NCBI GenBank assembly: GCA_902766135.1
Contig: CACXCK010000031.1
Location: forward strand, 1-11,595
Direction of reading: 5' to 3'
DNA from: an uncultured Erysipelotrichaceae bacterium
GTDB taxonomy: Bacteria > Bacillota_I > Bacilli_A > RF39 > UBA660
Length of the DNA: 11,595 nt
Both the position numbers and the translations under genes were made by a program. Below, one piece after another: positions 6,815-11,595 of the stretch. How positions within the stretch are numbered: the first letter of the stretch is position 1; each line of letters opens with the position of its first letter. The notes under the pieces are model-generated. The model was not told where the DNA came from and searched no databases. It saw only the letters and a program-made list of their open reading frames with translations.

Positions 6815-6850
6815 AAAAGACTTGACACAAAAAGTCTTTTTGTTTTTTTT
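6815..6850 (+). terminator. Intrinsic terminator ending the 3352-6730 operon
   Basis: AAAAGACTT (6815-6823) pairs perfectly with AAGTCTTTT (6832-6840), with an 8-base loop, followed by a U-rich tract (TG then eight T) to 6850. Confidence 0.85.
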
Positions 6851-6865
6851 AAGTTGTAGTATAAT
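6837..6865 (+). promoter_or_regulatory. Probable rlmB-sigH operon promoter
   Basis: A perfect TATAAT lies at 6860-6865, 20 bases before the rlmB start. The -35 position at 17-base spacing (6837-6842) is TTTTTG, within the terminator tail, and is a poor match. The -10 is convincing; the -35 is not. Confidence 0.5.
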
Positions 6866-6885
6866 GAATTTGATTGGAGGATAAT

Positions 6886-7566
6886 ATGTTAGCATACGGC
6901 AAAAACGTTTTATTAATGACCGACCCTCGCAAAATAAAAAAAGTATACTTAAACAAAAATCGTCATGATGAAGAAGTCATAAACTATTTAAAAAATAATA
7001 AAATTCACTATCTTCTAACAGATATCAACACCTTAAACAAAATGAGTAAACAAAACCATCAAGGTATTATTTTGGATATCGAAGAATTCTCTTACCAAAC
7101 AATTGACACAATCGAAAACGATGATTTTATAGTCATGTTAGATCATTTAGAAGACCCTCATAATTTTGGCGCAATTATTAGAACCTGTGAAGCAGCAGGA
7201 GTAAGAAGCATTATTATTCCGAAAGATAGAAGTGTTTCCGTTAACGACACGGTTATAAAAACTAGTGTTGGTACTACTAATAGTGTTAACATTATTAGAG
7301 TAACAAATTTAAATAACACAATTAAAGATCTCCAAAGAAAAGGCTACTTTGTGTATGGAACAGACATGAATGGCAAAGACCTAAGATGCTGTGATTTTTC
7401 TGGCAAGAAAGTCCTAATTATCGGTAATGAAGGGAAAGGAATGAGTGATCTCACGAGAAAAAATTGTGATGAAATGTTAAAAATTCCCATGCTAGGAAAA
7501 GTTAATAGTTTAAATGCTTCCGTTGCGGCTGGTATTCTAATATTCAAAATGGGAGGCCTTTCATGA
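6886..7566 (+). CDS. rlmB: TrmH/SpoU-family RNA 2'-O-methyltransferase, probably RlmB (23S rRNA Gm2251)
   Basis: This SAM-dependent SPOUT-class enzyme methylates ribose 2'-OH. Its position before the sigH-like gene and the secE-nusG-rplK block matches RlmB (yacO) in Bacillota, which modifies G2251 (E. coli numbering) of 23S rRNA. The 226-residue product has an N-terminal L30e-like substrate domain (about 1-70). The knotted catalytic domain carries motif 1 DHLEDPHNFGAIIRT (Asn93, Arg99), motif 2 IIGNEGKGM (Glu182) and motif 3 IPMLGKVNSLNASVAAG (Ser208, Asn210). TTGGAGG (6874-6880) positions the ATG at 6886; an upstream in-frame TTG is part of that ribosome site and is not a start. The ATGA overlap with the next gene shows translational coupling. 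The specific rRNA site is assigned from gene order and family, not proven. Confidence 0.92.
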   Translation: MLAYGKNVLLMTDPRKIKKVYLNKNRHDEEVINYLKNNKIHYLLTDINTLNKMSKQNHQGIILDIEEFSYQTIDTIENDDFIVMLDHLEDPHNFGAIIRTCEAAGVRSIIIPKDRSVSVNDTVIKTSVGTTNSVNIIRVTNLNNTIKDLQRKGYFVYGTDMNGKDLRCCDFSGKKVLIIGNEGKGMSDLTRKNCDEMLKIPMLGKVNSLNASVAAGILIFKMGGLS

Positions 7567-8180
7567 ATGATGAAAATGATGAATTCTTAATTAGTATCAT
7601 GAGTGGTGATAATGATGAAGCAAGAAATGCCTTATATGAAAAATACGCCTTTGAAATATCTTTTTTAGTTAATAAATATAAAAATATTTGCCAAAAAATA
7701 GGTGTTGAATATAATGATCTCTTACAAGAAGCTAATATGAGTTTTACTTATGCTTTAAATAGTTACGAGGAAGAAAAAGGTTCATCTCTAAAAACCTATA
7801 TCTATTTATGTATTGAAAGACGCATAAAAAGATTAATTAAAGACCACATTGGTGGTAAAAACCGAATAAACTTAGACACTCTATCTCTAGATTATGAGTA
7901 CAGTAATGAAGGAGAATACACATTAAAAGATATTTTGGGAGATGATTCAAGTGATCCTTTAAAAAACTACACAGAATCTGAAAATATCAAAAGTCTTATC
8001 CAAAAAATAAAATTATCACTATCACCATTTGAAAAAGAAGTATTTTCATATATGCTCATGGATTTAAACTATCAAGAGATATCAAAAATTCTTGACAAAA
8101 CACCAAAACAAATTGATAATACTATGCAGAGGATACGTTTAAAAGCAAAAGAAACAATTGCAAAAGAAGGGAATGAATAA
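7563..8180 (+). CDS. sigH: Sigma-70-family RNA polymerase sigma factor, SigH-like
   Basis: This sigma factor redirects RNA polymerase to a special promoter set. The 205-residue protein has region 2 (about 20-92), including the core-binding/-10 block DLLQEANMSFTYALNSYEEEKGSS with KTYIYLCIERRI, and region 4 (about 150-198) with the helix-turn-helix QEISKILDKTPKQIDNTMQR (171-190). The PKQIDNTMQRIRLK end closely resembles B. subtilis SigH, and the gene sits at the sigH locus. In Bacillus, SigH drives early sporulation and competence genes. Whether this organism sporulates cannot be told from the window. The start follows GGGAGG (7551-7556) in the end of rlmB, with a 4-base ATGA overlap. Family is secure; orthology to SigH is likely from sequence pattern plus synteny. 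The regulon is unknown. Confidence 0.9.
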   Translation: MNDENDEFLISIMSGDNDEARNALYEKYAFEISFLVNKYKNICQKIGVEYNDLLQEANMSFTYALNSYEEEKGSSLKTYIYLCIERRIKRLIKDHIGGKNRINLDTLSLDYEYSNEGEYTLKDILGDDSSDPLKNYTESENIKSLIQKIKLSLSPFEKEVFSYMLMDLNYQEISKILDKTPKQIDNTMQRIRLKAKETIAKEGNE

Positions 8181-8181
8181 A

Positions 8182-8820
8182 ATGGAAAAGAAAGATTGGT
8201 TAAAAATAGGAATGTATATTGGTTTAGCTTTCTTAGTTGTAATCATCGTTTTAACAATATTCCATTTCACCAATAATAAAGATAACATTGTGTTTGATTT
8301 AACCCAAACTGAAGAAAAAGAAGAACCTGAACTTTTAAATTTAACAGAATATAGTGAAGCTTATTTAAGAGATTTAGTAAGTGGTAAAAAAGAAGATTTG
8401 CAAAAAGCCCTTGATAATATGGTAATGTACAAACTAAATGATGATGAAGCTGAAACAAGTGAAATAGTAGTCTCTGAACTATTTATAGAAGATCTAAGAC
8501 CACTACTATCTGATGAACTAATGAGTGAAGTAATGGACAACTTAGAAGCCGTAGACCCTCATGAAATAATAGATGGTAATAATATTCAAGTATATCGTAT
8601 TAATAATGACTGGTTAAATGAAATCAAAACTTCGTCTTCAGTAGCGAGCGAAGATGTCTCAGAATATAAACTAAGTCTTATCGAGGCAACTAACGATCTT
8701 ATTGAATCAAAAATAACAGTTACAAAATGTCAGAAAGTATGTGATATTAAAGAATCATATCCTTTTATAATTATTCTTGATGAAAATACTAATACCTGGA
8801 AAATAGATAAAATTCGTTAA
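8182..8820 (+). CDS. Membrane-anchored extracytoplasmic protein of unknown function
   Basis: This 212-residue protein, which I do not recognise, starts one base after the sigma factor stop, so both are on one transcript. AAGGGA (8167-8172) serves the ATG at 8182; an in-frame ATG at 8173 is too close to that site. A short cytoplasmic N-terminus (about 7 residues) precedes one membrane helix (about 8-29). An acidic linker (TEEKEEPE) and an external domain follow. That domain has a CQKVC motif (Cys183, Cys187) that could form a disulfide. It ends in a strand pair, YPFIIILDENTNTWKIDKIR, of the kind seen at the end of NTF2-like domains; this fold guess is weak. It replaces the usual yacP/rpmG neighbours. 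Position next to a sigma factor invites an anti-sigma idea, but the cytoplasmic part is too short. Confidence 0.85.
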   Translation: MEKKDWLKIGMYIGLAFLVVIIVLTIFHFTNNKDNIVFDLTQTEEKEEPELLNLTEYSEAYLRDLVSGKKEDLQKALDNMVMYKLNDDEAETSEIVVSELFIEDLRPLLSDELMSEVMDNLEAVDPHEIIDGNNIQVYRINNDWLNEIKTSSSVASEDVSEYKLSLIEATNDLIESKITVTKCQKVCDIKESYPFIIILDENTNTWKIDKIR

Positions 8821-8825
8821 AATAC

Positions 8826-8854
8826 TTGCCTAAACATCTCTTTTATGCTATATT
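8826..8854 (+). promoter_or_regulatory. Promoter for secE-nusG
   Basis: TTGCCT (8826-8831, 4/6) and TATATT (8849-8854, 5/6) are separated by exactly 17 bases. Transcription would start near 8861, about 49 bases before secE. No terminator separates it from the upstream gene, so some readthrough from the sigH operon is possible. Confidence 0.65.
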
Positions 8855-8862
8855 AAAAATAC

Positions 8863-8880
8863 AAACACGAAGAGGTGTTT
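8863..8880 (+). other. Small hairpin at the 5' end of the secE mRNA
   Basis: AAACAC (8863-8868) pairs with GTGTTT (8875-8880) around a GAAGAG loop, right after the predicted transcription start, and is followed by TTATTTT. It could be a 5' stabiliser or a weak attenuator; the stem is only 6 bp. Confidence 0.3.
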
Positions 8881-8909
8881 TTATTTTGGAAAAATATGAG
8901 GTGAAAAAA

Positions 8910-9104
8910 ATGAAAAAGAAAGAAAAAAAAGAACGTAAACCAAGCTACCTAAAAGAAGTTCATAATGAAATGAAAAGAGTTACATTTCCATCATTTAAAA
9001 CGGTTATGAAATACTCTTTTGCAACTATCTTAATTGTTGCTTTCCTAACTGGCTTCTTCCTACTATTATCTGCAGGACTATCAACTATTAAGGGGGCGTT
9101 ATAA
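8910..9104 (+). CDS. secE: Preprotein translocase subunit SecE
   Basis: SecE is the small essential subunit that clamps SecY in the protein-conducting channel. The 64-residue length suits the single-helix Gram-positive form. A Lys/Glu-rich cytoplasmic N-terminus leads into the conserved amphipathic block YLKEVHNEMKRVTFPSFK (13-30, with the Pro characteristic of SecE). One membrane helix follows, about 36-56. The ATG at 8910 has GAGGTG at 8898-8903 with six-base spacing. An in-frame TTG at 8886 with AGAGGTG (8871-8877) could give a form eight residues longer, so the start is likely but not certain. The last base of the stop codon is the first of the nusG start (TAATG), indicating coupled translation. 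Confidence 0.93.
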   Translation: MKKKEKKERKPSYLKEVHNEMKRVTFPSFKTVMKYSFATILIVAFLTGFFLLLSAGLSTIKGAL

Positions 9105-9637
9105 TGGATAAACAATGGTATGTTGTAACAACTTATTCAGGACATGAAGAATCAGTAAAAGAAAAACTTGAAATGCGTACCGAATCAATGGGCATGCAAG
9201 ATAATATTTTTAGAGTAATTATTCCTGAAACTACAGAAATCGAAATTAAAGATGGCGTAAAAAAAGAAAAGAAGAAGAAAATGTTCCCTAGCTACGTTCT
9301 AGTAGAAATGATTATGAGTGATGAAGCATGGTACATAGTTCGTAATACACCAGGGGTAACAGGATTCATAGGCTCTTCTGGAAAAGGCGCTAAACCAACA
9401 CCTCTACTACCTCAAGAAATAGATAAAATTTTAGTAACAATGGGTATGAGTAGAATGGATATTGAATCTGAAATGGCTGTTGGCGATGAGGTTAAAATCG
9501 TTGATGGACCATTTAATGGTATGGAAGGTACAATTAATACTTTAGATTTAGAAAACAATCGTATCGTTGTTATGATTGACTTATTTGGCCAAGAAACATC
9601 TGTTGAAGTAGAACCTTATCAAGTAGCTAAAAAATGA
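9104..9637 (+). CDS. nusG: Transcription elongation/antitermination factor NusG
   Basis: NusG binds RNA polymerase across the clamp and modulates pausing, termination and coupling to the ribosome. The 177-residue protein has the standard length. The NGN domain covers about 1-112 (KQWYVVTTYSGHEESVKEKL, MFPSYVLVEM, WYIVRNTPGVTGFIG). The KOW domain covers about 122-177 (VGDEVKIVDGPFNGMEGTI, residues 126-144). A Lys-rich stretch (KKEKKKKMFP) marks the usual loop before the third strand. AGGGGG (9091-9096) precedes the ATG, which overlaps the secE stop by one base. A terminator starts at the stop codon, so nusG ends the secE transcript instead of reading straight into rplK. Confidence 0.97.
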   Translation: MDKQWYVVTTYSGHEESVKEKLEMRTESMGMQDNIFRVIIPETTEIEIKDGVKKEKKKKMFPSYVLVEMIMSDEAWYIVRNTPGVTGFIGSSGKGAKPTPLLPQEIDKILVTMGMSRMDIESEMAVGDEVKIVDGPFNGMEGTINTLDLENNRIVVMIDLFGQETSVEVEPYQVAKK

Positions 9638-9657
9638 GTTTAAAGACTCATTTTTTT
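9629..9657 (+). terminator. Intrinsic terminator after nusG
   Basis: ATGAGT (9634-9639) pairs with ACTCAT (9646-9651), extended by A5/T5 flanks, and ends in seven T residues. The nusG TGA stop is inside the 5' arm. Confidence 0.85.
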
Positions 9658-9667
9658 ATGATAAAAT
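9639..9667 (+). promoter_or_regulatory. Possible promoter for the CPBP protease gene
   Basis: TTTAAA (9639-9644, 4/6) and TAAAAT (9662-9667, 5/6) are 17 bases apart. The -35 lies in the loop of the nusG terminator. In such A+T-rich DNA chance matches are common, so confidence is limited. Confidence 0.4.
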
Positions 9668-9685
9668 ATTTAAGAGGAGAGTAAT

Positions 9686-10741
9686 ATGAAGAAAAAAATA
9701 TATTTTATAGTTACAAGTTTAATTGGCATCATGCTATCTTTATCGATTCTATACAAACTAGATAGCTTTATTGCAGATCAAATAAGTATCATGCAAGATA
9801 CTTATAGTATGCTTGGAACTGAGTATGTTGAAAAACTGAGCATTATGATACAAACGCACGGCCGCACAATCTACACAGGTATAAATTTAATAAGCATTTT
9901 CTTATATATATACATATTAGCTAATACCCTAAAAGATAAAATTTCAGAGAAGCGTAATAAATTACTAGCATCATCAATTGGTTTATTTCTTACCTCATCA
10001 AATTCAATAATGGAATTAATTGCTGTTATAAACATTGGCATTCTAGCATTTACCAAACACGAGAAAGTAGAAAAAGAAAAATTAACACCGATGCCAGTCC
10101 CTAAAAAGAAAAAAGAAACAACCAAGAAAAGCATCATCATGTTAATTGCCTACTTTTCCCAACTTCTATGGGGCCGCCTAATACCTGATAATCTAGCCTT
10201 ACCAGTAAGTATTATTTATGATATTGCTCTTTTAATATTAGCAATCTATCTTTTTAAAAATGAACTTCAAAATGGTCTTAAAGAATTAAAAAGTCATCCT
10301 AAAGTTTATTTTCACTACTTGCTTCAGAAGTATTTAATAGGTATGGGAATTATGATTGTTGTAAGTACGATTGCTCTAGCAATTACCAATAATCCAGTCT
10401 CAGTTAATCAAGAAGCGTTAAACTCATTACCTCTATGGTATATCGCTCCAGCATCTATAATATTTGCTCCAATCGTTGAAGAAACCGTCTTTCGCGTATG
10501 TATTAGAAATATCATAAAAAACGATAAGTTATATATTATTGCCTCAGGTTTAATATTTGGATATTTGCACGCTATGCACGAAGAAAGTATAATTAACATC
10601 ATTGCTATGACCATGCCATATGCTACATTAGGTGGAGTATTTGCGTACATTTATGTGAAAACTAACAACCCAACTTCTAGTATGGCAGTGCACGCTGGAC
10701 ATAACACTTTAGCTACAATCGTATCTTTATTCGTAAGATAA
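9686..10741 (+). CDS. CPBP-family (Abi/CAAX-like) intramembrane metalloprotease with extended N-terminus
   Basis: This 351-residue polytopic membrane protein has the three CPBP signatures in order: EETVFR (Glu265, Glu266, Arg270), FGYLH (Phe291, His295) and HAGHN (His336, Asn340). These form the glutamate/histidine active site shared with Rce1-type proteases. The CPBP core occupies about 148-351. The first 145 residues are an additional part with three hydrophobic segments (about 5-23, 62-80, 93-121) and a basic, Pro-containing linker (KKKKETTKK). Bacterial members act in bacteriocin self-immunity, membrane-protein processing or surface maturation; the substrate here is unknown. AGAGGAG precedes the ATG. 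The gene lies between nusG and rplK, which are adjacent in most Bacillota, and has terminators on both sides. It therefore looks like an independently expressed insertion into the locus. Confidence 0.9.
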   Translation: MKKKIYFIVTSLIGIMLSLSILYKLDSFIADQISIMQDTYSMLGTEYVEKLSIMIQTHGRTIYTGINLISIFLYIYILANTLKDKISEKRNKLLASSIGLFLTSSNSIMELIAVINIGILAFTKHEKVEKEKLTPMPVPKKKKETTKKSIIMLIAYFSQLLWGRLIPDNLALPVSIIYDIALLILAIYLFKNELQNGLKELKSHPKVYFHYLLQKYLIGMGIMIVVSTIALAITNNPVSVNQEALNSLPLWYIAPASIIFAPIVEETVFRVCIRNIIKNDKLYIIASGLIFGYLHAMHEESIINIIAMTMPYATLGGVFAYIYVKTNNPTSSMAVHAGHNTLATIVSLFVR

Positions 10742-10783
10742 AGGAAGAAATGATGCATTTTTGCTTGTCATCTTCCTTTTTTT
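10741..10783 (+). terminator. Intrinsic terminator after the CPBP protease gene
   Basis: AAGGAAGA near the stop codon pairs with TCTTCCTT (10771-10778), supported by an inner ATGA/TCAT pairing, and is followed by T residues to 10783. Confidence 0.8.
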
Positions 10784-10793
10784 ATGTTAATAT
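10765..10793 (+). promoter_or_regulatory. Promoter of the rplK-rplA operon
   Basis: TTGTCA (10765-10770, 5/6) and TAATAT (10788-10793, 4/6) are 17 bases apart, with an extended -10 TG at 10785-10786. The -35 lies in the hairpin of the preceding terminator. Transcription would start near 10800, at the first base of the structured leader. Confidence 0.65.
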
Positions 10794-10800
10794 CTTAAGT

Positions 10801-10868
10801 GCATTCATATATATTTATGAAATGCCGCAAGTGGGAGGGAGTGAATGCGGACTCGCCCAATACCACTT
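10801..10868 (+). promoter_or_regulatory. Structured leader of rplK-rplA, probable ribosomal-protein (L1) autoregulatory site
   Basis: AAGTGG (10829-10834) pairs with CCACTT (10863-10868). Inside it, GAGT (10839-10842) pairs with ACTC (10851-10854), and GG/CC extends the helix past a bulged G. Stem and asymmetric loop with GTGGGAGG and ATACCAC resemble the leader commonly found before rplK in Bacillota. L1 is the known feedback repressor of this operon in E. coli, so L1 binding is the inference. A 5' hairpin, GCATTCAT (10801-10808) with ATGAAATGC (10817-10825), precedes it. Alternative pairings GCATTCA/TGAATGC (10842-10848) and CCGCA (10825-10829)/TGCGG (10846-10850) would disrupt these helices. 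Confidence 0.6.
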
Positions 10869-10909
10869 ACACTGAAAAAACACTAATAAATTGAAAGGAG
10901 TGAATTTTC

Positions 10910-11500
10910 GTGGCAAAAGAAGTCGTAAGAAAAATTAAATTACAAATTCCTGCCGGTAAAGCTACACCAGCACCTCCAGTAGGTACTGCTCTAGGACCTG
11001 CAGGTATCAACATTCAAGATTTTTGTCAAAAATTTAATGACGCAACAAGAGAAAAAATGGGAGATGTAATTCCTTGTGATATCACCGTTTATGATGATAG
11101 ATCATTTGATTTCGTTCTTAAAACTCCACCAGCTGCTTTCCTACTAAAGAAAGTTGCTAAGATTAACAAAGCAAGTAAGAAAGGTGCTAATGAAGTAGTA
11201 GCTACTATTACTAAAGATGAACTTCGTAGTATAGCTGAAATGAAATTGCCAGACTTAAATGCATATGACGTTGAAGCAGCAATGAACATTATAGAAGGTA
11301 CAGCTCGTAATATGGGAATAGCTATTAAAGGAGTTAACGATAAGGAATTAGCAGAACAAGCTAAAGAAGCAGCTATTGAAGAACAAGAAAAGCTTAAAAG
11401 AGAAGAAGAATTAGCTGAAATGGAAGCAGAAGTTAAAGAAGAAACTAGTGCTGAAGTTGAAGTTATTGGTCATGAAGGCAAAGAAGAAACTGAAGAATAA
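10910..11500 (+). CDS. rplK: 50S ribosomal protein L11 with acidic C-terminal extension
   Basis: L11 binds the GTPase-associated centre of 23S rRNA and takes part in factor binding and the stringent response. Residues 1-141 form a complete L11. The N-terminal domain has the Pro-rich thiostrepton-region stretch PAGKATPAPPVGTALGPAG (14-32). The RNA-binding C-terminal domain includes KTPPAAFLLKKVA and ends with IEGTARNMGIAIKG. Ordinary L11 stops here (about 141 residues). This one continues for 55 residues (142-196), with 21 Glu by count, and looks like a charged helix or coiled coil followed by a disordered tail. The start is GTG at 10910 with AAGGAG (10895-10900) nine bases before it. No terminator follows and rplA starts 46 bases later, so both genes share a transcript. 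Identity is certain; the role of the tail is unknown. Confidence 0.97.
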   Translation: MAKEVVRKIKLQIPAGKATPAPPVGTALGPAGINIQDFCQKFNDATREKMGDVIPCDITVYDDRSFDFVLKTPPAAFLLKKVAKINKASKKGANEVVATITKDELRSIAEMKLPDLNAYDVEAAMNIIEGTARNMGIAIKGVNDKELAEQAKEAAIEEQEKLKREEELAEMEAEVKEETSAEVEVIGHEGKEETEE

Positions 11501-11546
11501 TAAATATAATAGTCCGCTAATAAACCACAGTTAGGAGGGAAATATT

Positions 11547-11595
11547 TTGAAAAAACAAGGTCGTAAATATGTGGAAGCTCAAAAGTTAGTTGAAA
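11547..11595 (+). CDS. rplA: 50S ribosomal protein L1, N-terminal fragment (3' end outside window)
   Basis: Only 16 codons are visible, beginning with TTG: MKKQGRKYVEAQKLVE. This matches the usual L1 start (K-RGKKYxEA-KL), and rplA follows rplK in almost all bacteria. AGGAGGG (11533-11539) sits eight bases before the TTG, which decides the start. L1 forms the mobile stalk at the ribosomal E site and is the translational repressor of its own operon in E. coli. The TTG start next to a strong ribosome site may moderate output, which is inference. Confidence 0.9.
   Translation, partial: MKKQGRKYVEAQKLVE

Noticed and set aside
6822..6827. Perfect TTGACA as a -35 box for rlmB
   Set aside because: The only good -10 (TATAAT at 6860) is 32 bases away, far beyond normal spacing, and the bases 17 downstream are a T-run. 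It is part of the terminator hairpin.
6731..6850. T-box or other known riboswitch before rlmB
   Set aside because: No T-box sequence (GGGTGGNACC type), no c-di-GMP, purine or lysine core, and the rlmB promoter -10 lies after the terminator, so the element would not be in the rlmB mRNA.
8182..8820. Anti-sigma factor partner of the SigH-like protein
   Set aside because: Only about seven residues lie in the cytoplasm before the membrane helix, with no room for a sigma-binding domain; the rest faces outside.
1..11595. CRISPR arrays, insertion sequences, tRNA or rRNA genes
   Set aside because: No regularly spaced direct repeats, transposase genes, cloverleaf-type sequences or rRNA segments were seen on either strand.

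Overview
The window comes from an A+T-rich, low-GC Bacillota-type bacterium. Shine-Dalgarno sequences of the AGGAGG type precede almost every gene, and the gene order rlmB-sigH-...-secE-nusG-...-rplK-rplA is the classic Bacilli/Clostridia arrangement. UGA is used as a stop (sortase, GGDEF protein, rlmB, nusG) and Trp is TGG, so this is not a Mycoplasma-type code. A class B sortase and the end of an SGNH/OatA-like enzyme point to a walled, Gram-positive cell surface. My inference is an uncultured Bacilli lineage near the Erysipelotrichales/RF39/Acholeplasma branch. The sequence alone does not fix the genus.

Left part (1-1400): the 3' end of an SGNH-type esterase/acetyltransferase gene converges on, and overlaps, a small minus-strand gene of unknown function. 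A SAM-I (S-box) riboswitch with a terminator/antiterminator switch precedes the small gene. A short sortase B gene is transcribed divergently from it.

Middle (1459-6730): typA/bipA stands alone between terminators. It is followed by a tightly packed three-gene operon: a single-pass membrane protein of unknown function, a sensor with tandem periplasmic-binding-like domains and a degenerate GGDEF domain, and a YihY/BrkB-family membrane protein.

Right part (6731-11595): a translation and secretion cluster. It holds rlmB (23S rRNA methyltransferase), a SigH-like sigma factor and an unknown membrane-anchored protein in one operon, then secE and nusG. A CPBP-family intramembrane protease with its own apparent promoter and terminator follows, then rplK with a structured leader and an unusual acidic C-terminal extension, and the start of rplA. 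The yacP and rpmG genes usual in this neighbourhood are not present.

The most noteworthy items are the riboswitch-controlled orphan small gene (with an aptamer that seems to lack helix P4), the degenerate GGDEF sensor, the L11 acidic tail, the protease gene wedged between nusG and rplK, and a recurring layout in which the -35 box of the next gene lies inside or just after the preceding terminator.
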